Source: Neelides folsomi
Lineage: Eukaryota; Arthropoda; Collembola; Neelipleona; Neelidae
Assembly (NCBI GenBank): GCA_034687125.1
Contig: JAQGBZ010000540.1
Span: forward strand, 1-34,300
Reading direction: 5' to 3'
Length of the DNA stretch: 34,300 nt
Shown: positions 1 through 9,932 of the stretch, piece by piece
Position numbering within the stretch: position 1 is the first letter of the stretch
How the letters are laid out: the number at the start of each line of letters is the position of its first letter
Notes under the pieces: generated by a model
What the model was told of the DNA's origin: nothing
Seen by the model: the letters and a program-made list of their open reading frames with translations, nothing else
The model's database searches: none
Program-made: the position numbers and the translations under genes

Positions 1-48
1 TCACAGCCATTCCAACACAATCCAGCAGCAGCCGAAGGAGGCGCAGTA
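1..48 (+). CDS. possible 3' end of an unidentified coding exon
   Basis: The window opens in GC-richer sequence unlike the AT-rich DNA after it. Frame 2 reads a short Gln-rich end (IQQQPKEAQ, then TAA at 47-49 or thereabouts) with G/C-ending codons. Frames 1 and 3 also stay open until stops near 96 and 112, so the frame is not certain. An AATAAA at 310-315 could end this transcript. No family can be recognised from so few residues. It could instead be non-coding. Confidence 0.3.
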
Positions 49-309
49 ACAACAATCACAATCAACACCCATTTACATATCCATACCACTGCATAAACCA
101 ATTAAACATCTAGAAACACATTACAAGTCATGTCCTAATTCTCGAATGAAAATTATACAATAATAAAACATGATTTATGAATGGGAATTTACTGTTATCC
201 TATTTACAATGTAGTTTTATTCAAGTTTCTTTAAGTTATGAAATGAATTATAATCAATATATTCTATTTACAATTAACTATGTATTATTATGTATGTATT
301 ACCGTATCA

Positions 310-315
310 AATAAA
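310..315 (+). terminator. AATAAA polyadenylation signal (candidate)
   Basis: A canonical hexamer lies about 260 bases after the open frame at the window start, in AT-rich DNA that looks like a 3' UTR. AATAAA is common by chance here, so the link is inferred. Confidence 0.3.
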
Positions 316-641
316 TAATTTTGGATTTTGTGATCTTATTGTATAATAATAATAAATAAATTAACAAATGATTTATAAAATAATATTCGTCTTTGTCGTG
401 ACTTTGGCCAATAGATTAAATATGTATTTTATTGGTATGCCTAACTGAGCTCACTCTATTACTTCTATTAAACTAAAAATATGCTTATTGGCAATATAGG
501 AGTTTTATAGAGGAAAATGTCGAGAGAAATTTAAATCCATGGAAATATCTTACTAATATTCATTCTTGAATTTATTTTCCTGAATCGACTTAATTAATTT
601 GTTCAAATCTAATTTATTATGAGTTCAAGCATATTTATGTA

Positions 642-1298
642 CAGGGTTATCCAATTAAGTGCCAAAACATATGGGTATGTATTAATCATAGGGAAAATTT
701 AATAAACAGATTTATAGAAGTTGCTCAAAAAGTCCTCCATTCTGTTCCAGTCATAAAAGGTTTTAATTTTAAATCATACTTTAAAATTCGTCCAACAAAT
801 CCATAAGAAACTCGCTTTGAGAAGACAACCTTTTTAGTGACTTCGCCTGGCTAATGTCCGTGGCTGATTTGATGCTGACAATATTCTCTTCAATTTTTAC
901 TGTTTTTTTTACTCTTTTCAATTGATTAAAATTTCCAGTCAATTTAAATTTATTATATAATTTATATACTGTTGTTTTACCGGGTGGCTCGGTATCGGGA
1001 AACTCATCTCTGAAAAGGTCAATTGTTTTTATAATATAATTCTCAATTATGAAAACTTTTTCATTAAGAGAAAATTGCCGATGAGCCATTATTAAATTTA
1101 TTTCGTTATTTTGTAGTATGGAAAGAGCAAAACGTTTGTTTTAAAGGTTTTAGACATTTTCAGCATTTAGGAAATGGACGGGAGTCATTTTGTCATTTTT
1201 AATAAATCCATATGGTTTATTTTAAAAGTCTTCCTATGATTAATACATTACATATTTTGATGTTTATGCACTTAAGGTAAACTAATTGAATAACCCTG
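642..1298 (-). mobile_element. Tc1/mariner-like element with imperfect TIRs, non-autonomous
   Basis: The ends are inverted copies: the left begins CAGGGTTATCCAATTA and the right, read in reverse complement, CAGGGTTATTCAATTA. Similarity resumes further in, around a shared GTATTAATCATAGG followed by AATAAAC, giving imperfect TIRs of roughly 65-90 bases with small indels. Both ends are flanked by TA (640-641 and 1299-1300), the Tc1/mariner target duplication. At 657 bases it is too short for a full transposase and carries only a 102-codon helix-turn-helix ORF on the minus strand. It is best read as an internally deleted derivative moved in trans. Confidence 0.85.
781..1089 (-). CDS. N-terminal helix-turn-helix fragment of a transposase (DUF4817-like)
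   Basis: This is a 102-residue ORF inside the mariner-like element. It starts MAHRQFSLNEKVFIIENY and continues with a segment (DEFPDTEPPGKTTVYKLYNKF) typical of the DNA-binding helix-turn-helix of arthropod mariner-type transposases annotated as DUF4817. Residues 1-60 or so are family-like; the Lys-rich rest is not. There is no DDE/D catalytic domain and no room for one. The loop between the first two helices looks shortened compared with intact relatives. It may bind the element's own ends but cannot catalyse transposition. Whether it is expressed is unknown. Confidence 0.6.
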   Translation of the reverse strand: MAHRQFSLNEKVFIIENYIIKTIDLFRDEFPDTEPPGKTTVYKLYNKFKLTGNFNQLKRVKKTVKIEENIVSIKSATDISQAKSLKRLSSQSEFLMDLLDEF

Positions 1299-1622
1299 TA
1301 TATGTAATCACAAGTAAAAATTACTCCATAAACAATTTTCAACTATTGGATTGTTAACTACAATTTTTCTTTTAAATGATCTATAATTGAAAAAGCATCC
1401 TAACATTAGCATAAATTTTTTATAAAATTTTATCATCAATTTCACCAATATAACTACTGAACATCCAAAAAAATTAATATTTTGAATTGGTGATAAATGG
1501 GTAAGAAATCTCATTTTATTTTTAAAAAATTGATTTTATTAGATAAATGAATTACATTAAGGTAAATTAATTAAATTTTACAGTTGTACTGTTTTACTTC
1601 TCATTTTTAACCCTTCTATTAG

Positions 1623-3564
1623 GCGAAACAACACCTGTACATGAAAACGTAAATTTTCATTATTTAACATAAAAAATTAATTAAATTTTTAAAATATCTT
1701 AATACGAAAATTTACAAATTAGCAAATAATATCAATCTTTTATATTTTAGGATCATTACCAAATTGATGGAGAAATTGTAATTTGTAAAACATTATTAAT
1801 ATAAGTATTATATTACTTTTTAACAAAGTATTTTTAGGTATTCCAAGGAGGTGAACTTTCAGCGCCAAACATTTTTAAAATGTTAGATGATAAAGTTAAT
1901 GAATTGAAGAGGTAAATTTTAATAAACATAATAAATATGAAATATTCTTTGATTTGATTTTAAATTTACTATATAGGAAGAAATGTCTGAACGAGTTTAA
2001 ATGTGACAATAATACTTGTATAAACACCGGCTTAACATGTGATGGGAAAGATGATTGTGGGGATGGATCGGACGAGAGAGATTGTTCAATTTGTAATTCC
2101 GATGCTTTTGATTGTAAATCTACTCGCAAATGCAAATGCCAACTATCGGAATTTCGAAATATTGACGAAGGAATTATTTTAATAAAAAATGGAAATGTAA
2201 ACAACCTGATAAATAACGAAGAAAAAAAGTGTGATTGCCACCCAAATACTTTCAATTGCATAAGTAAAGAGAAAGTATGTGACAAAAAATTCGACTGCGG
2301 AAACTGGAATGATGAATTGAATTGCACTTTTTGTAAAGAGGATGAATTTAAATGTCAAAATGGAAAATGTATAGATAAAGAACACAAATGCGATAATCTC
2401 CACGACTGTTATGACGGATCAGACGAAGTCGGTTGCGACGGATGTGAACATAGAAATCATTTTAGATGCAATAATAAAAATTGTATAAATGTCACTAAAG
2501 TATGCGATGGTTATAACGACTGTGGTGATAGATCAGATGAATTTGGATGTTTCCCATGCGGATACAATCAATTTAAATGCAATTATGATATTTGCATCGA
2601 GAATAAACTCTCTTGTAATAATGAAACTAATTGTTGGGGTGGCGAAGATGAAATTGGTTGTTTTCAATGCAACAATTTTGAGTTTAAATGCAAAAACAAA
2701 AATTGCTTATTGTTAGATGAAACTCATCAGAATAATCAAATCGAAACTCAAGAATTTATTTGCTATAACGATTCCAATTGTAAAAATGTGTTTGATGAAA
2801 TTAATTGTAAAAATTACCCTTTTATTAAGGATCAAACTACGAGAAAACCTATTTTATCATTAAACGATAGTTATATTTATTCAAATAATTCGATTGTTTT
2901 TGAAGAAAGTGCTATAAAACGAAGCATGTGGAAATTTATTAATTCTAATAAAACGGTACAATTTAATGTAAGTGAAAAATCTGAAGATTCAGATATTCCT
3001 ACAAAAAAAATGAAAGAAGTCTATTCAACGGTTCGTCGCCATTCATTCAAAGGAAAGTTGCTTATTCTTCAATTTCTCTACAATGTAAGCGATACCAAAC
3101 AAACTGTCTCGTTAATCAGTTGTTCGCAGACATTCCCTTCAAAAAACTCGATTAAATATCTACTTAGAATTGAATTAGATGAATATGAAATTGTTCTACA
3201 TTTAAATAACATGAAGAGTTTGGATGAAAAGGGAAATTCATCCGGGTCAGAAATATTTGATAAAATGTATCATCCTTTCAAATTGCAAAAACATTTTTTA
3301 AGGATTTCATTTGATTCTCGTGGAAGATGTTTTTGGATTCAATATAAACATTTTCAATTCATTGGTAAATGTATTACGGATAAAAATAATCGGATTGATC
3401 AAAATGACATATGCTACATTTCTACAAAATTAGAATTAATTCGGCCAAGTATTGGTAATTTCGGAACCAATATAGATAATATATTGCTAACAAGCAATAT
3501 TGAATATGCAAACTTAGACAAGGATAAATCATTAAAAGTACTGTGGCATGAAGAATTCCAATAA
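1623..3564 (+). CDS. LDL-receptor class A repeat protein with unknown C-terminal domain
   Basis: Four phase-consistent exons: 1623-1648, 1751-1777, 1838-1911 and 1977-3564 (stop). They give 570 residues plus whatever lies upstream. A possible start is ATGG at 1497-1500, directly before a GTAAG donor and in the right phase, but it supplies no signal peptide, so a true first exon may be missing. After about 40 residues come six LDLa modules. The first, third and fourth keep a Ca-binding acidic signature (DGSDE or a close variant); the second, fifth and sixth are degenerate. LDLa modules are extracellular, Ca-dependent, disulfide-linked ligand-binding units, so the protein should be secreted or surface-bound. 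The last 250 residues or so have several N-x-S/T sites, no obvious membrane segment and no family I can name. They look beta-rich, with a stretch from PFKLQKHFLRISFD onward faintly recalling galectin-type sandwiches. Confidence 0.82.
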
Positions 3565-4435
3565 CTTTTAAACCTTTTTATAAAAATATACAAATGCAGA
3601 ATGCAAATTCTTTTTTGTTGCTTTCTATTGTAGAAAACAATTAATTTTACTTTCTCGTGGTATTTTTTTTAAATATTCCATTTCAAATTCAAAATCAAAA
3701 TGGGGCTCCTTTGAACGGCTGATCAATTTAATGGTTTTTATAGGTAATTAAATTTATTATTTCAAATTGGGCGACATTGCACGCTGAACGCTATTAGAGT
3801 TTTGAAAATAAGAAAGACGCGATTACCAAAATTGAAGATCCACCACTGTTGATCAGCCATTATTTTCCATTAATTTTGCTTTGCATTTTATCGAGGCCAT
3901 CTTTTTGAATAAATTAACATTGATTGACTTTTTTAAGAATTCTCTTTTCATTTAATGCAATTAACTGTTAACGCCACTCATTTATCATTTCTCGTCATAT
4001 TCAGCAATTTCAATCTACTTAATTAATTAACTATGCACAAAATTTAATGCATGAAATATATAATATTGTTTTAATAAGTTTAGATTTTCTTATTACAATT
4101 ATCCAAGCTACTATTAACAATATTTATATAATACAATTTATATTATTGTTATTAAATGTAAATGAAATTATTGAAATTATGCCCCATCTTATTAATATAC
4201 TTGCAATTCTTATAAGTATATTATACATAAATAACTCGGATTGAATTGCTGAGATTGAAGTGTCAGAATTCTCAGAATAGTTGAATGGGTATTCGAAATT
4301 ATCAGCATGAGAAACAGACTATTTCAAGGCTATAAAGAAATTTTGGAGTTTGAGTGAATTTTATTTAATAAAAATTAATAATTTTAAATGAAGAGTGAAT
4401 CAACGTAATAATCAACGTAATAATCGGTATTCAAG

Positions 4436-4875
4436 ATTCGTTTTTATCTTGACTTTGATGGAATGCATACAGAACCAACAGATAAATATTTTACGCGCTG
4501 ACTTTCCGTATTCAGGCCTGGATTTGCTTGATTTAGGCAATTGCCGTAGACACCATGTATATGATAATTCCGGCAATTGCTAGAATTGCCGGAATTATTT
4601 TTTTCATTTTTTTACAAACCAGTTAAATCTTGTTATTTTATATTAGGATAGGTTTGGTTAGGTTAGTTAAGGAATTATAAAATGTCGTAATCAAACTAAC
4701 CTAAACTAACCTACTCTAAAATAAGCGTTGAAACTGACGGCAATTGCCGGCGAAGGCAGTTGCCTAAATGCAGTTGCAAATCCCGGCCGGAATACGGAAA
4801 GTCAGCCAATATTTTGGTATTCCTTAATGAGAAAACTTGTATGCATCCATTAAATTAATAAAAATACGCTTAATG
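4436..4875. mobile_element. foldback / palindromic MITE-like element
   Basis: The arms at 4497-4546 and 4738-4806 are inverted copies. Both read GCTGACTTTCCGTATTC, then a GG-rich step, GGATTTGC, and an ATTTAGGCAA(T/C)TGCC block. Similarity continues outward to GGAATGCATACA near 4460 and its inverse TGTATGCATCC near 4838. The centre holds a hairpin (4564-4598) and inverted GGTTAGGTTAG-like tracts. The outer ends are vague and I cannot define a target duplication. It is most likely a foldback element of a DNA transposon family. The higher GC and the CCGGCAATTGCC motifs differ from the surroundings. Confidence 0.65.
4564..4598. repeat. 15-base-arm hairpin inside the foldback element
   Basis: The arms are exact inverted copies around a 5-base loop (GCTAG), with a GCAATTGC-like core. 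It forms the apex of the left half of the foldback element. Confidence 0.8.
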
Positions 4876-5183
4876 CCAATATTCAGATTATATATCAGAT
4901 TAACAATGAATGTAAATACTCAGTACATTATTATTACAAATTGCATTTGGTACTTATTAAAATGACTCATTTTCCTAAATAAACTGTGCTGTGTATAAGT
5001 TATGGAATACAAATCATATCTCATCTCAATTTATTTAAACGGCTTCAAACCATAGTTTCATAGTAAGAAATTAAATCATTTTTAAAAGTTTAAAAGAAAT
5101 TAAAGCCTTGTTTGAAGCGATTATTTAAAATAATGTGAAATTGGCTTCATAATAAACTTTAAAAATTGTATAGTAAAAATTAG

Positions 5184-5190
5184 TATATAA
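5184..5190 (+). promoter_or_regulatory. TATA box (TATATAA) of the RIIa-repeat gene
   Basis: TATATAAACGG lies 90 bases before the ATG at 5274. A start site about 30 bases downstream would leave a short 5' UTR with no intron. Position and flanking GC fit a core promoter, but TATA-like strings are frequent in this AT-rich DNA. Confidence 0.5.
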
Positions 5191-5273
5191 ACGGCTATTA
5201 AAATTGCGTGAATCGGTTTGATTATTCGTGGAATTAAAGTTAACTTGGGTCAACCAAGTGAACAGAATTTGAG

Positions 5274-8200
5274 ATGGTTAAGAAGTCGAAGTCAGTCGTT
5301 GCACATCATTTTTGTTCATCAACCAATTTATCCAAAATTATCGTCGTCCCGCCGGGGTTTAAGCCTTTACTTGAAGAAATCACAAAATCGGTAAAAATTT
5401 ACAAAATAAATTATTCAAATCACCGATATCATTTATTTAACTCAACACAATTAAACTATTTAATACCTTAATTAATTGTAATAGTAATTAAATATTAACT
5501 GGGAATTTAATTAATTAAGGTTCTTCGTAAACAACCCAAAGACATTTACCGATTTCTCGGTAATTACGCCGATGGTCTTGTCCGAAATTCTCGAAACGGC
5601 GAACTTTCTTCGGTGATCATGCAGGTGAAAGCAAAAGAGAAAGTTTTCTCTTCTCACTATAGAAAACATTTAAAAACCCGTTTTGATAAAACAATCGAAA
5701 GAATTTAACTTTGATTCGAATTAAAATAATTTACTTCTAAATGTTTCAAATTTTCAAGTGAAATTAATTAAAGTTGAGTTAAATTGAATCCTACAGGCGT
5801 TGACTGACTTTAACCAGGAGGCTCGGGACCAGCGGAATATCCAAGTCAGCAATCCTCAAGATCCGATTTCGCAGTCGAGAGGGCAAATGCCCCAAAATGA
5901 TCAAAATAGTCAACCGGGTTATGGGCCAAATAACCAGCTATTGCACTCAGGTTTTATTGAATTAAGAACATAAATAACTAATTAATTAACTAAATCTTTC
6001 TTAAATATTAACTACAATCGTATATTAATTATTTTCTTAATTAATCAGGATATTCAAATGTTCCGACCAACTATGCTGCTTCAAAATCAGCAATTCAAAT
6101 TCCTCAAAATGGTCAGCAGCCCCAGCAAAGTTTCGGACCAAATGATCCATCATTTAATCCTAGTATTAAATCAATTAAGAACTCTATATAAATAGAATTT
6201 CACTAATGTTAAATTCATTGTTTTTAACATTAATATTAATATTAAAATGTCATTTTTTAGGCTCCTCAAACGCTTCTCCCTTTGCAAATTCCATGCAAAT
6301 GCCTCCAAATGGTCAACAGTCTCAACGAGGCTATGGGCCAAATGGTCAACCTTTTAACTCGGGTTAACTATAATTCAAATTATTACCTAATAAATATTTT
6401 AATAGATCATTTAATTCTAATCCATTGATTTATTTCATGCAAACTCAGGATCCTCAAATGCTCCACCGTTTGCAAATTCCATTCAAATGCCCCCAAATAG
6501 TCAACAGGGTTTTAGTTCTACTAACCAACCCCTCCACTCAGGTTTTAATTCAACTTAAAATAATTTCATTAATTAATTAATTGATAAATTATCTGTAATT
6601 TAAATTAAATGGTCTTTTCATGAATAATTATTAGGCTATTCCAACATGCCCAACAACAATTCCCGACCAAGTTCAATGGCCCAAAGTCAGCACGGAATTC
6701 CCATTCCCTTCGAGCAGGATCAAATGAGACCAAAAACTTCATCACAACCTCGGGGCCATGTCAATTGGCAAAATGAATCCCAGTCCCAAGGCTTTGGACC
6801 AAATTCACGGAATTTACATTCGGGTAAAAAATCTAATTAATTGGTCATATAATTATTTTATTATTTATTTAATTAACTCTATTGGTATTATTCATTAGAT
6901 ATTGACAACCATTTTAAAAAATATAAATTAAAAAAATTATTGTAAATTCAGGTCATTCTTATGTTCCAACTATCCAACCAAGTTGTACGGAACCAGGAGT
7001 CATTCTTTATCCAAACCCTACAGGAGCCGGACCAGCGTCTGTCACTCCAAGCCAACTTATGCCTGGTCTTGTAGTGGAACCTTCTTATTCAAGACAAGGT
7101 GAAGACCAAGGGTTTTATCAACAAAGCCCAAATGGCCAACGACCAATTGGGCAAACCCAGAGCCAAAATTTTGATCCAAGTCAACAAAGTGAAGGACTAT
7201 TCGGTCGAGCGCAAAGCCAGCAAAGTCAAGGGCCATTTGGTTCGACTCAAAGCCAACAAGGAGGTCAATTTGGTCAACCAAATCAGCAAAGTCAAGGGTC
7301 ATTCATCCCAGGTCAAAGTCAACAACGTGGTCAATTTGATCCGAACCAAAGTCAGCAAAGAGGTCAATTTGGTCCCAACCAAAGTCAGCAAGGTCAAGTG
7401 GCTTTTGGCCCAAGTCAGAGTCAAAAAGGAGGTCAATTTGGTCATCCAAGTCAGCAAGGTCAAGGTCAATTCGGTCCGGTTCAAAGTCAACAAGGTCGTC
7501 ATTTCAACCCAGGTCAAATTTTCGAAGCTAGAAGTCAGCAAGGTCAAGGTGAATTTCCAATTAATCTAAAACAACCAAACGAATCCGACCAAAAGCCAAC
7601 CCACATGATCTGCGTCCCAATTTACATCCAGCTCGGTGACCCCAACGACCCTTCACAATCCACAACCTCATTCTTTAACCAAAATCCCCGTTGCAAAGAC
7701 ATCATCGAAAAAATGCAAAAATGCGATATTCCAGAAGATCCAAAATTGACGGCGATTCAACAAGCCAAATACAAAAAATGCATTGATGAAAAATCGAAAA
7801 GAGAGGAAGATTGCAAAGGATTGAAAATCCCGCGAGTCAACGAAGGAATTCTCAGATTGAACAAATCAGAAGATGTTCAAAGTTACGTCAATGGGGTTTT
7901 AAACACAGCCCAAGGATTAATGAAAAAATCAATCGACGCTTATCGACAATCGGGGGATTCAAATGCAGAAACTGAAGATTTGCTTTCAAACACTGTTGGG
8001 CTTCTAACTGCAGTCAAAGACCGCGCTGCTTTGGATTGTGATGAAATTGACCAATTGGTGACAATCACTGAAGCTCTTTTGGGTCATGTGCGGAATCAAA
8101 TTAAAAAACATGAATTGAATTCAGGAGATCCGCTCATTATTGAAGCTTTAAAGATCTCTGAGGAATCTTTGTTAATTGCACATGGATTGACCTTCAATAT

Positions 8201-9707
8201 CAAATGCAGTTTGAAGGATGGAGAAATTATGCCGGATGGAACTCTGTTTAGGGATCCGAACAATCGAGGAGGAAATTCAACAAATGCTGGAATTGGGCCA
8301 AAGAACCCTGATGGAACTTATGGAGTTAATCCAAACAACCCGGGAGGAAACTTCATGAATCCAGACGGGTCTTTTGGATCCAATCCGAATTATCCAAATG
8401 GAAGTGGGAACCAAGACGGGAACTTTAGGAATCCTGATGGAACTTTCGGACCTAATCCAAACAACTCAGGAGGAAACTACATGAATACTGATGGAACTTA
8501 TGGAGTTAATCCGAACAACCCAAGTGGAAACAACCCGGGAGGAAACTACATGAGTCCAGACCGGTCTTACGGACCAAATCCAAACAACCCAGCCGGAAGT
8601 TTTATGAACCCAGATGGATCTTACGGACCCAATCCGAATGATCCAAATGGAAGCTTCAGGAACCCTGATGGATCTTACGGGCCAAATCCAAATGGTGACA
8701 ACTTTAGGAATCCAGACGGATCTTATGGTCCTAACCCGAACAACCCAAATGGAACCTTCATGAACCCTGGAATTTATGAACAAAATCAGAACGGTCCGAG
8801 AGGAATCATGAACAAAGATGGAACATTTAGACCTTATCCCAACAACCCTGGTGGTAATTTTATGAATCCTGATGGAACTTTTGAGCCAAAGGACAAGAAT
8901 CCTGACGGAAGCGTCATGAACGCTGATGGAACTTCTGGTTCAAATTCTAACAATCCAGATGGAAGCGTTTCTAACAACACTGATGGAAATGGAGTTAATT
9001 CTGGAGAAAAGGAACTTGATTTTACCAATGGGAAATCCAACAACGCTGATGGAAGCGTTTCAAGCAATGCAGATGGAACTGTTTCAAACAGTGCAGATGA
9101 AAGCGTTTCAAATAATGCAGATGGAAGCGTTTCAAATAACGCTGATGGAAAGCCGATTAATTCTGGAGCCAAAGAACTTGAATTTGCCAATGGGGAGTCC
9201 AACAACGCTGATGGGAGCGCGAACGAATCGACAATTCCTGGAGTGATTCGCTTAGCAGACGCTGATGGATCTCAAGGGAACGGCGGAGCTCCAAGAATGG
9301 GCGCTGGATTGCTTTCATTTAATCAACAAAGATTAGCAGCGCATGGACAAGCAGCAAGATTTAATGGCTTTATGGGAAATCAATTTGATTCAATTAAAAG
9401 AGTAAGTAATTAATTAAATATGATTTAACTTAAAGTGTCTACTATTAATATTTTAATAAGCATTAACAATATTTAATTTAAATTTATTTAATAATTAATA
9501 CATTTCAATTAATTTCAGTTGTTAACTGGCGATTTCTCCTTGGGAGATTCCAACGGTAAAGTGATGTACGCAACGGTTGCTTTGTGTGTTGGAGTCGCCG
9601 TTGGTTGCTTCTTCTGCAAAGTGAACAAAGACGGATGTTGCGTGAGGCAAGTGTCAACAACTGCACTTTGCCGTTGTGCTGAGATCTGCGGATGCAACAA
9701 CAAATAA
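5274..9707 (+). CDS. RIIa (R2D2) domain protein with Q/N/G-rich and NPDG repeats, hydrophobic Cys-rich tail
   Basis: Nine phase-consistent exons: 5274-5390, 5520-5624, 5797-5950, 6049-6162, 6261-6362, 6449-6541, 6635-6823, 6952-9401 and 9519-9707, for 1170 residues. Residues about 22-64 (VPPGFKPLLEEITKSVLRKQ, then PKDIYRFLGNY) match the RIIa dimerisation/docking fold of PKA-RII, SPA17, CABYR and ropporin, which binds amphipathic helices of AKAP-type partners, often in sperm flagella. Exons 3-7 encode Q/N/P/G-rich cassettes with identical phase-1 borders. Exon 8 continues with SQQ-G-QFG repeats (about 340-490), then a folded-looking region (about 509-721) with paired Cys and long helices. NPDG repeats (about 722-943) and ADGSVSNN-like repeats (to about 1046) follow. 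The last exon has a 20-residue hydrophobic segment (about 1123-1143) and nine Cys. I know no protein with this order. A TATA box lies upstream and an AATAAA at 9864. The start is the first ATG and sits at a conserved distance before the domain. Expression site and function are inferred only from the RIIa family. Confidence 0.82.
5797..6823 (+). repeat. series of symmetric phase-1 repeat exons (exons 3-7)
   Basis: Exons at 5797, 6049, 6261, 6449 and 6635 all end in phase 1, and those from 6049 on also begin in phase 1; exon 3 begins in phase 0. Most junctions split a Gly codon within ...HS-G or NS-G followed by YSN or SSN. Exons 5 and 6 are near copies (SSNASPFANSMQMPPNGQQ against SSNAPPFANSIQMPPNSQQ). 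This is the signature of a cassette exon that multiplied by intron-flanked tandem duplication and then diverged. Confidence 0.75.
7090..7560 (+). repeat. Q/S/G/F-rich coding minisatellite (SQQ-G-QFG-PN)
   Basis: About a dozen degenerate copies of a 12-16-codon unit centred on QSQQ-x-GQFGPN. The DNA repeats AGTCAGCAAGGTCAAT-like strings, so open frames appear on both strands; those are by-products. The product is a low-complexity, prion-like tract inside exon 8 of the RIIa-repeat gene. Confidence 0.85.
8241..8905 (+). repeat. about 54-base tandem coding repeat (NPDG-SYGPNPNNP-GGNFM)
   Basis: Roughly a dozen imperfect units of about 18 codons, with consensus NPDGSYGPNPNNPGGNFM. Some are shortened and some fused. 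Pro, Gly, Asn and Asp dominate, as in extended, turn-rich structural proteins. Third-base changes and in-frame indels dominate, suggesting selection on the protein. It grades into the ADG repeats. Confidence 0.88.
8906..9215 (+). repeat. ADGSVSNN short coding repeats and a duplicated block
   Basis: The 8-residue unit NNADGSVS recurs. A larger block is present twice: NSGEKELDFTNGKSNNADGS near 9000 and NSGAKELEFANGESNNADGS near 9160. This shows nested duplication. The unit looks derived from the NPDG repeat by loss of the YGPNP part. Confidence 0.8.
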
Positions 9708-9863
9708 CCAACAAACCAACCAATTTCAATTCAACCAAAATTTTAATTGTAAATGAAATTATGTAAATCTTTAATTATCATTAATTCTAATAATTGGCTT
9801 AAAATGTTTTATATTAATGAATAATTTGGCTCTGAAATGATTAAAAATTTAAAGTGAGATTTC

Positions 9864-9869
9864 AATAAA
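9864..9869 (+). terminator. AATAAA polyadenylation signal, RIIa-repeat gene
   Basis: Canonical hexamer 157 bases after the TAA. It lies only about 60 bases from the 3' end of the convergent lipocalin coding sequence. Confidence 0.6.
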
Positions 9870-9926
9870 TTCTTTTAATTCCATTCTAAATTCACGACGA
9901 TTTTGTATATGAAATTGAAGTGCAAT

Positions 9927-9932
9927 TTTATT
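9927..9932 (-). terminator. AATAAA overlapping the lipocalin stop codon
   Basis: On the minus strand the end reads GAT TAA TAA AAT, so an AATAAA begins inside the stop codon. If it is used, the 3' UTR is only tens of bases long, which fits the tight convergence with the neighbouring gene. Confidence 0.5.

Larger units (their letters stand above)
3565..5183. other. intergenic region
   Basis: AT-rich DNA between the LDLa gene and the RIIa-repeat gene. Short ORFs here show no coding character. The one structured part is the foldback element at about 4436-4875. A 10-base inverted pair (GGCTGATCAA near 3716, TTGATCAGCC near 3850) is too short to call an element. Confidence 0.6.

Noticed and set aside
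3716..3860. Inverted pair GGCTGATCAA / TTGATCAGCC
   Set aside because: Only about 10 bases match and the flanks do not extend the symmetry, so it is not a supported element.
7057..9246. Open frames in other frames of the repeat exon
   Set aside because: Repetitive codons leave several frames open. Only the frame joined by the splice junctions at 6952 and 9401 connects to the RIIa domain and the last exon.
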